DNA from: Halogeometricum pallidum JCM 14848
GTDB lineage: Archaea; Halobacteriota; Halobacteria; Halobacteriales; Haloferacaceae
Length of the DNA stretch: 64,000 nt
Reading direction: 5' to 3'
NCBI RefSeq assembly: GCF_000337095.1
Contig: NZ_AOIV01000021.1
Coordinates: forward strand, 53,878-117,877
The position numbers and the translations under genes are program-made. Shown here piece by piece: positions 53,058-61,412 of the stretch. Each line of letters begins with the position of its first letter. Within the stretch, counting starts at the first letter, position 1. Below the pieces are notes generated by a model. That model did not search any database, was not told the DNA's origin, and saw nothing but the letters and a program-made list of their open reading frames with translations.

Positions 53058-54293
53058 TCAGGACTGAAACGCCGCAAGCGTCGTCTGTCCGAGTTTCGGA
53101 CTCGGCGTGCGGTGTCCTGCGGTGCTGTCACAAGCACTCCCGTCCCGTGGCGAGTCATCGGTGTGCGGTTTCAGCGCGCACCTCTCTCCCCACGGGTTGA
53201 GGCGACCGGCGATGTTGGCCGCCGCGTTGATGTCCGCTTGGTACTCCGTCACCCAACACTCGTCGTTCGTGCATCGGAACGCCGCCTGCGAACTGCGAGA
53301 ACCGAGGTGACCGCAGGCGTGGCACGTTTGGGACGTGTACGCCGGGTTCACGAACCGAACGGGAATACCTGCGTCACGGGCTTTGTCTTCAATGCGCCCG
53401 GTCAGACGCGCGAACGCCCAGTTGTGGAGACGGCGGTTCATCCACTTGCCGTAGTCGAGATGTTCGCGGATGTACGACAGGTCTTCGAGAACGATAACGG
53501 GGTTCTCGAACTGTCGAGCGTACTCCACGGCTTCGCGGGACACCTTCTCAACGATGTCGGTGAGGGCGTTCTGGTAGTGGTCGAATCGTTCGTCCACGCG
53601 CCACTCGGCGGCGTGTCGCGCTTGGAGACGGCGGAGGGTCGTGAACATCTCTTTGCGGAGGTGTCGTGCCCGTCCGCCGTCGTAGATGTACGGTTGGGTT
53701 GGAGTACCGTCCTGACAGGCACAGCCCGTCAGGAGTTTGGATTCGCCGATGTCGAAGCCGACCGGCGTCGGGTCGTCCGGTTCTTCTGGTTCCGCGACCT
53801 CGTACTCAACGGTGACGTGAAGCACCCACGTCGTTCGGTGTTCTTGGAGTCGGAACTCCCCGACCGTCACATCGCCGCCAAGCAACTCCGCCCAGAGCGA
53901 TTCCTGCGCGGGGTTGATGCGGAGCGGAATCCAAAAGGCATTGCCACGTCCGGCTTGGGGAACGCGCCAACAGAACTCGTGCGCTCTGTCGTCGGAGTGG
54001 TCGATTCGGAATCCCCGATTCGTGAATCGAACCGGGTGGTCGTCGTCCAACTCGGAAGCGTTGTACGTCCGGCGGAGTTGCGGGACGTAGTTCTTGAGCG
54101 CGTCCTTCGCGTAGGACGTGAGATTGTAGCTGGTGACGACATCGTTGACCGCCGTCTGCGTGTCCGCACCACTCTCGAACGATTCAGAGAGTGCGCGGCG
54201 GTACGTCGCCACGGTACGCTGAAGCCGTTGCTCTTTGTGCGCCGTCGGGGGCGCGAGCGTGGCTTCGAGCGTTTTCGTGGCGGTGGCGGTCAC
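53058..54293 (-). CDS. tnpB: TnpB RNA-guided nuclease (element C)
   Basis: A 411-residue protein. GFDIGESKLLTGCA (Asp), VIVLEDLSYIREH (Glu) and ADINAAANIAGRL (Asp) with CHACGH...CTNDEC zinc finger: all catalytic residues present. It is the same lineage as element B. The start is taken at the GTG at 54293 (VTATATKTLEATLAPPT) because it aligns with the start of that homologue; the TTG extension to 54317 is not conserved. GC content is higher than in element B. Confidence 0.9.
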   Translation of the reverse strand: MTATATKTLEATLAPPTAHKEQRLQRTVATYRRALSESFESGADTQTAVNDVVTSYNLTSYAKDALKNYVPQLRRTYNASELDDDHPVRFTNRGFRIDHSDDRAHEFCWRVPQAGRGNAFWIPLRINPAQESLWAELLGGDVTVGEFRLQEHRTTWVLHVTVEYEVAEPEEPDDPTPVGFDIGESKLLTGCACQDGTPTQPYIYDGGRARHLRKEMFTTLRRLQARHAAEWRVDERFDHYQNALTDIVEKVSREAVEYARQFENPVIVLEDLSYIREHLDYGKWMNRRLHNWAFARLTGRIEDKARDAGIPVRFVNPAYTSQTCHACGHLGSRSSQAAFRCTNDECWVTEYQADINAAANIAGRLNPWGERCALKPHTDDSPRDGSACDSTAGHRTPSPKLGQTTLAAFQS

Positions 54294-54351
54294 AACAGTA
54301 CCAACGAACCCATGCAAGTTACGACTATTGGAAAACTAAGGTCTGGTAGAG

Positions 54352-54486
54352 ATGCCGAACCTGAACATCGAAGTAAGCGACGAGGAGTACGAACGACTGA
54401 GCGAAGTGAAAGACGCACACGGCCTGACGTGGCGCGGACTCGTCATTTAGGGCGCGAAGGCGTTGGACACCGAGGGGCCACTGTAG
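54352..54486 (+). pseudogene. Small ORF divergent from tnpB, interrupted by an amber codon
   Basis: MPNLNIEVSDEEYERLSEVK, then DAHGLTWRGLVI and TAG (54448-54450), after which the frame continues GAKALDTEGPL to a stop at 54486. The first part looks like a ribbon-helix-helix or antitoxin-like protein; the TAG replaces what would plausibly be CAG. It is the sort of accessory ORF found beside haloarchaeal tnpB genes and appears broken here. Confidence 0.6.
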
Positions 54487-54556
54487 GGCAAGGGGTGGCC
54501 TGTACGAACGCGATTCCTCCCCACCGTTCACGGCGGGGTTTCCTCGCTACCGCAAG

Positions 54557-55000
54557 ATGAGCCAGCCACCGGAGGATTCAGCGCCCCACTCCGCAGGCCC
54601 ACCGGATCGACAAACGCTGCGCCTGCTGGAGCGACATCTTTCATCGGATTCACTCATCGCGGAGACTGCGTTCGATCCGGATGCCTACGAACCCCGAGTG
54701 CTTCAAGGACTGTTCGACGCTGGACAATATCCAGATTCGGTGACAGCGGCCCGACTCGACATTCGGTGGTTCACAACTAGTGATTTCTCGGTACACTACA
54801 TCGAAGAACACGAGGATGGAGAGCGCTGGGAGTGCCGCTGGGATCGGCACCCGAACACGCACAACATTCGGTTACACTTCCATGAGCCACCGTCTGCTAC
54901 CGAAGTCACTGACCTCACACTTCCGTCGCTCCATCCACTCGAAATCTACTCCACCATCCTCACAGCGATCGAGCAACGCATCGAGACACTGTGGTCGTGA
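54557..55000 (+). CDS. Small CRWDRHPN...HFH protein, module copy 3 (putative TumE-like toxin)
   Basis: A 147-residue protein: MSQPPEDSAPHSAGPPDRQT then the core ARLDIRWFTTSDFSVHYIEE, WECRWDRHPNTHNIRLHFHE, ending RIETLWS as in copy 1. The frame is intact with no premature stop, although its regulator is now 1.6 kb away on the other side of a TnpB element. Expression may depend on a promoter inside the element. Toxin function is inferred. Confidence 0.8.
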   Translation: MSQPPEDSAPHSAGPPDRQTLRLLERHLSSDSLIAETAFDPDAYEPRVLQGLFDAGQYPDSVTAARLDIRWFTTSDFSVHYIEEHEDGERWECRWDRHPNTHNIRLHFHEPPSATEVTDLTLPSLHPLEIYSTILTAIEQRIETLWS

Positions 55001-55002
55001 TT

Positions 55003-55022
55003 CCCGCGTCTTCAGGCGCGGG
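55003..55022. repeat. IS200/IS605-type hairpin
   Basis: CCCGCGTCTTCAGGCGCGGG, then AGGAGGTCAA, immediately downstream of the third partner gene. It is similar in plan to the element ends at 14659 and 16107 (stem with a CTTCAG-type loop). No transposase gene adjoins it. Confidence 0.55.
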
Positions 55023-55113
55023 AGGAGGTCAATACGCTCGTCGGGATCCGGCCGCGTCTGGAGGGGCAGTCGACACAGATCGGGTGGGTGACCCGCTCGT
55101 CCACACCGGGGAC

Positions 55114-55431
55114 ATGAGCCCACAGAACTGGAAGAGACGACAGATCTCAACGAGAGCACCCCTCTATGAGCACCTCAACAGGTTCGTCGACGCCGGTCTC
55201 GTCGAGAAACGGCAGCGGACCGAGCGAACGGTCTTCGGAGCGGTGACGCTCACCGGGGGGGTCGACGAACTGACCCGCAGCGAACAGGAGTTCGAGCGCA
55301 TATACGACAGTTCTGCTGAGAGGAGGTCCCCGAGCATTCGGGTCGTGGGACCCACTGCCGTAACCGATGGGAGAGTTCGAGACGGATCGAGAGCGGTGCG
55401 GCACGCGACCGTTCTCACCACGGGGAACTGA
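55114..55431 (+). pseudogene. Truncated winged-helix regulator
   Basis: MSPQNWKRRQISTRAPLYEH, then LNRFVDAGLVEKRQRTERTVFGAVTL: the second half of a winged helix (YEHLNRFVDAGLVEK) without the first two helices. The tail SRAVRHATVLTTGN looks out of frame or random. It follows a transposon hairpin, which probably removed the 5' part. A short functional protein cannot be excluded. Confidence 0.45.
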
Positions 55432-55491
55432 CTATCGACTACTGCCCAATCGGAACAGAATTATCAGTACGAGCGAATTATGTATTGACAC

Positions 55492-56124
55492 ATGAACACG
55501 CAGATCACCTTCGTGCTCGACTCGTCGGGATCGATGAATTCGATCGCTGACGATACCAGAGGCGGTTTCAACGCATTTCTCGACGACCAGCGCGACGAAG
55601 CGGGCACGGCGACGGTCACCCTGTACGACTTCGATACGACTGTCGACCGGGTGTACGAGCGGTATCCTGTCGCCGACGCCCCGGAACTCGACGAGGAGAA
55701 CTACACGCCGGGCGGGCAGACGGCGTTGTACGACGCCATCACCCGGGCCGTCGACGAGACTGGCAAGGACATCGCCGCAATCGAACCGGCCGAACACCCC
55801 GATAAGGTCATCATCGTGGTGCTGACCGACGGAAAGGAGAACGCCTCCGAGACACCCCTCGACGCCGTACGCGGCCGCATCGAACACCGTCAGGAGGCCA
55901 ACGACTGGGAGTTTCTCTTCATCGGCGCGAATCAGAACGCCGTCCTGACCGCCGAGGGAATGGGTATCGACCGGGACCGGTCGTTGACCATGGCGCACGA
56001 CGGTGACGGAACCAGAGACGCCTACCGGTCGACGTCCGAAAATATCAGCGAAGCCCGCTCGCAGGGTTCGATGAGCGGTTTCGACGACGAAGACCGGAAG
56101 CGCCAGGAACGAACCGAGAGCTAA
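55492..56124 (+). CDS. VWA-domain protein
   Basis: A 210-residue single-domain protein. ITFVLDSSGSMNSIAD is the MIDAS DxSxS, GGQTALYDAITRAV supplies the MIDAS Thr, and VVLTDGKENASE the MIDAS Asp. No signal peptide, so it is cytoplasmic. It resembles stand-alone VWA proteins that act with ATPases or scaffold complexes; no partner is encoded nearby. The C-terminal 40 residues are Ser/Asp/Glu rich. Confidence 0.88.
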   Translation: MNTQITFVLDSSGSMNSIADDTRGGFNAFLDDQRDEAGTATVTLYDFDTTVDRVYERYPVADAPELDEENYTPGGQTALYDAITRAVDETGKDIAAIEPAEHPDKVIIVVLTDGKENASETPLDAVRGRIEHRQEANDWEFLFIGANQNAVLTAEGMGIDRDRSLTMAHDGDGTRDAYRSTSENISEARSQGSMSGFDDEDRKRQERTES

Positions 56125-56558
56125 TCTCGGGAGACGCAGTCTGAGGCCGTCGTCTCGGAAACAGTCGAGTGAGTCGTGAGTTTCGGCATCTGCGGCTCTG
56201 TTGAGTCTCATAGCGACAGAGGATTTGTTGGGTCCGTGCCACCCTTGGACGACAATAGACGAACTGCGAGAGCTTGCTGATGAGATGCCAGGGACGCAAC
56301 GCCCGCGCTGGGAAACTGAATTTGACGTAGAGATATTCCGGGACGAATAGCCGGATTCACCAGCTTGTATGGTTTCTGATCAGTATGCATGGGTCTACCG
56401 AATAGCTGTTTCACGCATACCGAGCGGCTAGGTTCAGTGCGGCCTACATCGGATGAGCACGGTATTGCGCGTGGATTCGGATCGAGAACCCAGCGGGTGG
56501 GTACGCCCGTGGTCAGTCACCGACATCCGGCGTGCTGGCCTGCCTTTCACCGCGGCTC
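56125..56558. other. Gene-free interval with IS5-like end and a short remnant
   Basis: GGCTCTGTTG at 56192 equals the presumed left end of the IS5-like element at 5496. It is followed by a short frame TEDLLGPCHPWTTIDELREL, then ADEMPGTQRPRWETEFDVEI without a start, stopping near 56349. No family is recognised. It is probably the relic of an insertion and the gene it landed in. Confidence 0.4.
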
Positions 56559-57926
56559 TCAATCGTTCATATCGTCTCTGGCGTGAATCTTGGCCTGTTC
56601 GCGAGCGCTGGGATTGACTGACTCCTTGAACGGAACCTTCGCTACCGTCGCATACACGGGTTCGCCAGCTTCATCTGCGTACTCGTCCGGAAGGTGGACT
56701 TCGAACTCCACGTCGACGTCCGCGTCGTATATCGAGTCGTTGAGCGGAACGTCGATCGCGGCCTGCAGTTTCGCCGCCGGTACGAATGCGAGGGCGAGAT
56801 TGGTCTCGAGACCCGGATTCCACCACGCCGACGTCACGTAGCCACACTCGTCGCCGGTCTCCGGATCCGAGACGATCCAGAAGTCGGGGGCGTAGTCCTT
56901 GATCGGGTCGCCGGCCATCTTGAGGCCGACCAGCTTGTGCGTGAACGGGAACTCACCGTTCTCGATGACTTCCTGCTGGCGTTCCAGTTCGGTCTTGCCG
57001 ATGTAGTCCGCGTCCTTATCGTCGGGAACCTGAAAGCCGAGGTTGACCTGGAACGGCGACGTCTGGTCGTCCATGTCCTGTCCCAGCGACATGATTCCGG
57101 CAGCGATACGTCGTTGATGGGAGATTCCCGTCGCGGCACCGCCGTGGGCTTCGACCGTTTCGAGGACTGGGTTCCACACTGCTTCGGCGTTCGTCGTCGC
57201 ATCACGGACGTAGATCTCGAATCCCGCCTCACCGGAGAAGCCGGTCTGACTCACCAGCACCGGGATGTCGTTGACCGTGGCTTCCATCAGCCCGTAGTAC
57301 GGGATGTCCTCGATCACATCTCCGATGAGTTCCTCCATCACGTCCGGCGATTTCGGGCCCTGGACTTGCATCGGCGAGACGTCGATCTCGTCGATGTCGA
57401 CCTCGAGATCGGAGTTGACCGAGACCCCTTGCAGCCACTGTTTCAGGTCGGCGTCTGCGATGGAGAACCAGAACTCGTCGTCGGCGAGCCGTAACAGGAC
57501 GAAGTCGTTGAGGATACCGCCGTCCTGGTTGCAGCAGATGGCGTACTTCCCGCGCATCGGCTCGATCTCGGTCGCGTCTCGCGTGATGACGTAGTTGACG
57601 AACGCCTCGGCATCGGGCCCCTCGACGCGAATCTGACGCTCGACCGCGACGTCCATCAGCGTCACCTCGTTGACCAGCATATCGTACTCGGCGTCCAACC
57701 CGCCTTCGTCGGGGTCGATGTACGCCCGCGGGTGGTACATGTGATTGTAGACCGTCGCTAGCCGACATCCCGCCTCGACGGAGAGATGCCAGAACGGCGA
57801 CTGCCGAACGCGAGTCGATATCAGCAGGTCGACGTCTGCGTCGCCTGTCTGACGGAGATTTCTGGAGATGGTGCGATCCGATTGGTCCACGTCGGGGTGG
57901 TTCGAATAGTGTTGATTGTTCGTCAT
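56559..57926 (-). CDS. GcvT/DmdA-like folate-dependent methyltransferase
   Basis: A 455-residue protein. The N-terminal half has GLDAEYDMLVNEVTLMDVAV, VNYVITRDATEIEPMRGKYA, then DGGILNDFVLLRLADDEFWF and the family string VQGPKSPDVM. The folate-binding region has VLVSQTGFSGEAGFEIYV, and the C-terminal barrel HKLVGLKMAGDPI..GDECGYVTSAWWNP. These are hallmarks of aminomethyltransferase relatives. The extended N-terminus (WHLSVEAGCRLATVYNHMYH) and stand-alone position point to a demethylase of the DmdA or LigM kind rather than glycine cleavage. The ATG at 57926 is preferred over upstream in-frame starts. Confidence 0.8.
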   Translation of the reverse strand: MTNNQHYSNHPDVDQSDRTISRNLRQTGDADVDLLISTRVRQSPFWHLSVEAGCRLATVYNHMYHPRAYIDPDEGGLDAEYDMLVNEVTLMDVAVERQIRVEGPDAEAFVNYVITRDATEIEPMRGKYAICCNQDGGILNDFVLLRLADDEFWFSIADADLKQWLQGVSVNSDLEVDIDEIDVSPMQVQGPKSPDVMEELIGDVIEDIPYYGLMEATVNDIPVLVSQTGFSGEAGFEIYVRDATTNAEAVWNPVLETVEAHGGAATGISHQRRIAAGIMSLGQDMDDQTSPFQVNLGFQVPDDKDADYIGKTELERQQEVIENGEFPFTHKLVGLKMAGDPIKDYAPDFWIVSDPETGDECGYVTSAWWNPGLETNLALAFVPAAKLQAAIDVPLNDSIYDADVDVEFEVHLPDEYADEAGEPVYATVAKVPFKESVNPSAREQAKIHARDDMND

Positions 57927-58361
57927 TGTCGATCTACTCCGGTGATCCAGCGCACTGTCCGAATAGCGCCGTCCAGATACGACTGAACCGACTGGCGTTG
58001 AATGCCGGGGTGACACCAACGGGGAGATATGCTTGTGGTTCGGTAGCTCTGGCTCGGTCGACACCATTGTGCGCTTGTGCCATACCACATAATCCCATAC
58101 CCGTGACCGTATCGCTCTGTATCTTATATGAATAACCCAGTTAAATAGGGGTGAGGGATTCCGCGTCTCCTGACTCCTTCCGTCCGTCGTTCGACTGGTG
58201 CGGTCGGAGCAACAAGGGGGAGAATTGTCAGGCTCCTCTTTCTCTCTCGCCCCCCTCCACGGCGCGAGGTTAGTATGAAATTATCATGAATAAGGCTATC
58301 TCCGATCGAGTCAATTGATTCACATAGGAAGTCACCGGGTGGCCTCTGAAGGAGAACGCAT
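57927..58361. other. Divergent intergenic region
   Basis: 435 bases between the GcvT-like gene and the FG-GAP gene, with an AT-rich patch near 58265-58320. A ribosome-binding-like GGAG stands 8 bases before the ATG at 58362. No gene, repeat or RNA structure seen. Confidence 0.4.
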
Positions 58362-59975
58362 ATGCAAAACAGAACCGATACAACGTCAATCGCCCCGGCA
58401 GGGAACCGCTCCCGCCGTCGGACGCTCAAAACGCTCGGCGTCCTCGGCGTCGCGAGTGTCGTCGGAAGCGGGACGGCTCTCGGCGCCCAACTCGATACGC
58501 TCGTCGCCGCCGACCGCCTCACCGAGGTTCAGGCCGCCCAACTGTTCACCCAGGTCGAGAAGCTCACCGCCAGCAACGCCGTTGGTGGCGACAACTTCGG
58601 CTATTCGGTGTCGGTGAGCGGCGACGGAAACACGGCGCTCGTCGGAGCCCGTCAAGACGACGACGCTGGCCCTAGCTCGGGGTCGGCGTACGTCTACGAC
58701 CTCACCCGGGACCCGCCGGCCGAGACGAAACTCACCGCCAGCGACGCCGCCATGTTTGATTTCTTCGGCTATTCGGTGTCGATGAGCGACGACGGAACCA
58801 CCGCCCTGGTCGGAGCTTATCTGGACGACGACGCTGGACTCCAGTCGGGCACAGTGTACGTCTACGACCTCACCCAGGATCCGCCGGCCGAGACGAAACT
58901 CACCGCCAGCGATGGCGCCGCTGGCGATATCTTCGGCCATTCGGTGTCGGTGAGCAGCGACGGAAACACGGCGCTCGTCGGAGCCCGTCAAGACGACGAC
59001 GCTGGCCCTAGCTCGGGGTCTGCGTACGTCTACGACTTGACCCAGGACCCGCCGACCGAGACGAAACTCACCGCCAGCGACGCTGCCGCCGGCGATTTCT
59101 TTGGTGACCCGGTGTCGGTGAGCGGCGACGGAAGTACAGCGCTCGTGGGGGCGTCCCACGACGGCGACGCTGGTAGTGGCTCGGGGGCGGCATACGTCTA
59201 CGATCTGACCCAGAATCCGCCGGGCGAGGCGAAACTCACCGCCAGCGACGCCACCAACGGCGAAAACTTCGGTCGGTCGGTGTCGATCAGCGACGACGGA
59301 ACCACCGCCCTCGTGGGGGCTCACTGGGGCGCCGCAGAGGGTTCTCGGTTGGGCTCGGCATACGTCTACGACCTCACCCAGGGCCCGCCGGCCGAGACGA
59401 AGCTCACCGCCAGTGATGCCGTCGCCAACGATTTCTTCGGCCATTCGGTGTCGATGAGCGGCGATGGAAGAACAGCGCTCATCGGAGCCTCTCGAGACGA
59501 CGACGCTGGCAGTAGCTCGGGCTCAGCGTACGTCTACGACCTCATCCAGGACCCGCCGGCCGAGACGAAACTCACCGCCAGCGACGGCGCCGCCAACGAT
59601 TTCTTCGGCCATTCGGTGTCGATAAGCGGCGACGGGAGCACGGCGCTCGTCGGAGCTTATTCAGACGACGACGCTGGCCCTGACTCGGGGTCGGCGTACG
59701 TGTTCGAGCTGAAACTGTCGGAGGTGTTCCCGGAGCCGATCGTCCTGAAGAGTGGGAAGGTGGTCGCTCCCCAGGATCTCGACGATGACGGGCTCTACGA
59801 GGACCTCGACGGCGATGGCGACGTCGACGGCCAGGATGTCTCGTACTTGACGCAACTGGAGAACGCCCAACGGAAAGGAGAGATTCAGCTCACTGACGCG
59901 CAGGTGGCCGCATTGGACTTCAACGGCGACGGGGAGTTCACCAAGAAGGACATCGCCGCCTACAGCAAGCGGTAG
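58362..59975 (+). CDS. Tat-exported FG-GAP repeat surface protein with dockerin-like C terminus
   Basis: A 537-residue protein. A twin-arginine signal ([20 protein letters not shown]) is followed by seven 56-residue repeats starting KLTAS (residues about 67-455), each with FGxSVSxSxDGxTALVGA and a closing GSAYVYDL, i.e. FG-GAP/beta-propeller blades. The C-terminal about 65 residues ([20 protein letters not shown], then [13 protein letters not shown]) carry two EF-hand-like calcium loops of dockerin type. Seven blades would close a beta propeller. It is probably a secreted calcium-stabilised adhesin or binding protein. Confidence 0.87.
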   Translation: MQNRTDTTSIAPAGNRSRRRTLKTLGVLGVASVVGSGTALGAQLDTLVAADRLTEVQAAQLFTQVEKLTASNAVGGDNFGYSVSVSGDGNTALVGARQDDDAGPSSGSAYVYDLTRDPPAETKLTASDAAMFDFFGYSVSMSDDGTTALVGAYLDDDAGLQSGTVYVYDLTQDPPAETKLTASDGAAGDIFGHSVSVSSDGNTALVGARQDDDAGPSSGSAYVYDLTQDPPTETKLTASDAAAGDFFGDPVSVSGDGSTALVGASHDGDAGSGSGAAYVYDLTQNPPGEAKLTASDATNGENFGRSVSISDDGTTALVGAHWGAAEGSRLGSAYVYDLTQGPPAETKLTASDAVANDFFGHSVSMSGDGRTALIGASRDDDAGSSSGSAYVYDLIQDPPAETKLTASDGAANDFFGHSVSISGDGSTALVGAYSDDDAGPDSGSAYVFELKLSEVFPEPIVLKSGKVVAPQDLDDDGLYEDLDGDGDVDGQDVSYLTQLENAQRKGEIQLTDAQVAALDFNGDGEFTKKDIAAYSKR

Positions 59976-60125
59976 GCCCCGTAGAACCTCCGATTGGAGC
60001 AGGGGATCCGTGAAGCCCCTGTTACGTGTTGGACGGTCCGGCCGGTGAATTCGTCGATACGTCTTTGACGGGCTCCGGGTCTGTACGTGTCTCCCTCCCG
60101 AAATCGGTATTTCACACGCCGCCGC

Positions 60126-60545
60126 TCACCGGGCGACGATGACCGGAATGGGTGATTGGCGGACCACCTTCTGGGCGACGTTCCCGACGACCAGTCGATC
60201 GACTAACGAACCGCTGTGGCTCCCAAGTACGATCGCATCGAAGTCGTCGGCTCTGTTCAGAATCGCCCGGGCCGGATGACCCATCTGAACCTCGGTGGTG
60301 ATCTGGGCATCGTACTCGGCGGCGAGTTCCCGGGCGCCCTCGAATACCGCCTTCGAGTGTTCTTCGGCGGCTTCTTCGATATCCTCCTCGAGGGCGAGTG
60401 CCGTGGCTGCGCCCCCCATCAGAGACGGTTCGCCCACGACGTGTAAGACCGTGATCGCCGCCTCGGGATGGTTCTCGAGAGCGTACTCGAGCGCTCGCCG
60501 GGCCATCTCCGAATCGTCCATCGGGACGAGAATCCGTGATATCAT
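60126..60545 (-). CDS. Universal stress protein (UspA family)
   Basis: A 139-residue protein. MISRILVPMDDSEMARRALE is the family start and the C terminus IVLGSHSGSLVDRLVVGNVA, QKVVRQSPIPVIVAR has the ATP-binding G-x2-G-x9-G(S/T)-like loop. A single-domain stress protein, one of many usual in haloarchaea. The ATG at 60545 is chosen over upstream in-frame codons because family members begin exactly there. Confidence 0.92.
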   Translation of the reverse strand: MISRILVPMDDSEMARRALEYALENHPEAAITVLHVVGEPSLMGGAATALALEEDIEEAAEEHSKAVFEGARELAAEYDAQITTEVQMGHPARAILNRADDFDAIVLGSHSGSLVDRLVVGNVAQKVVRQSPIPVIVAR

Positions 60546-60740
60546 ATTTAGACTACGGCCAGGAGGTGCATAAAATGGACACTCGCTCGTCTCGGGGGTA
60601 CGTGTCGAACCGGCACCGGCTGTTGGACTCACCCGCGATAAGACGAGCAGTCGCTGAAGGATCCGTTTGCGTCGAGTCCGAGACTCGAATCCGCGGCCAA
60701 AACCCCTCCGAGAGCCCGTTCGGACCAGGTGCCGGAATAC

Positions 60741-61412
60741 TCACTCGACCCACTCAGTGACGTGCGGCGAACTGGCGATGACGCCGTCGACGCCGCGCCG
60801 TTGGAGCGCCCACGCCCCGAGTCGTGAGTCGACAGTCCACGCGTTCACGGTCATCCCCGCCCTATGGGCATTCTCTACGACGTCCGTCAGGAGACAAAGC
60901 CACGCGTTCGGGTGGACGTACGCGCACTCGAGGTCGTTCGCGACGCCGAGGTCGTCGCCGGGCCGCAGACCGAGCACGTACGCCAATTCGACGCCGGCGT
61001 CGTCGTCCGCGTGAACCCGACGGATTGCGTCGGCGTCGAACGAGGAGACGATGACCTCGTGCTCGACTGACCGGGCGACCTCGAGGGCTCGCTCGACGGT
61101 ATTCGGGTCTTTGAGTTCGAGGTTCACCCCGGTGTCGGGCGGAATCGCATCGAGGACGGCTCGGAGCGTCTGGACGCCCTCGCCGTCGTGAACGTCGAGG
61201 CCGGAGAGTTCCGTCGCGGTCAGGTCGTCGATGCTCGTCACGCCGTCAACCGCGATGTCGACGAGGGGGTCGTGCACGACCACCAGTTCGCCCGAGGCAC
61301 AACCTCGAACGTCGATTTCGATCATGTCGGCGTGGGGGACCGCCTGTTCGACGGCCGCGACGGTGTTCGCAGAGTACTGGCCGTCGAACCCTCGGTGGGC
61401 GATGAGACGCAT
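60741..61412 (-). CDS. Glycerophosphodiester phosphodiesterase (GDPD)
   Basis: A 223-residue TIM-barrel enzyme. RLIAHRGFDGQYSANTVAAV carries the HRG motif; MIEIDVRGCASGELVVVHDP the metal-binding Glu-Asp pair and catalytic His; VNLELKDPN the third acidic residue; VNAWTVDSRL the C-terminal strand. It hydrolyses glycerophosphodiesters to glycerol-3-phosphate. It is slightly shorter than bacterial GDPDs but complete. The ATG at 61412 puts the HRG motif at residue 6-8. Confidence 0.9.
   Translation of the reverse strand: MRLIAHRGFDGQYSANTVAAVEQAVPHADMIEIDVRGCASGELVVVHDPLVDIAVDGVTSIDDLTATELSGLDVHDGEGVQTLRAVLDAIPPDTGVNLELKDPNTVERALEVARSVEHEVIVSSFDADAIRRVHADDDAGVELAYVLGLRPGDDLGVANDLECAYVHPNAWLCLLTDVVENAHRAGMTVNAWTVDSRLGAWALQRRGVDGVIASSPHVTEWVE

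Larger units (their letters stand above)
52935..54548 (-). mobile_element. IS1341-type element C inserted between the two genes of module 3
   Basis: It begins GTGACATCCTCGCCCGCCC (the inverted right end, with hairpins CGCCC...GGGCG and AGAACGG...CCGTTCT). It contains tnpB on the minus strand and a small divergent ORF, and ends at CCCCACCGTTCACGGCGGGG (54525-54544 region). Left and right ends abut the regulator stop and the partner start to within a few bases. Confidence 0.75.

Noticed and set aside
52935-54560. Very long open frame (about 540 codons) on the plus strand across element C
   Set aside because: It is the antisense of a well-supported tnpB with all catalytic motifs; the high GC third-position bias keeps the opposite frame open. 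Its product resembles no family.
58386-59444. 352-codon minus-strand frame under the FG-GAP gene
   Set aside because: It mirrors the tandem repeats of the sense gene; periodic antisense frames arise automatically from repeats.
60650-60740. tRNA-like look of the sequence (frame reading RVRDSNPRPKPL, often produced by tRNA genes)
   Set aside because: I could not fold a cloverleaf: no paired acceptor stem and no good T-arm on either strand.
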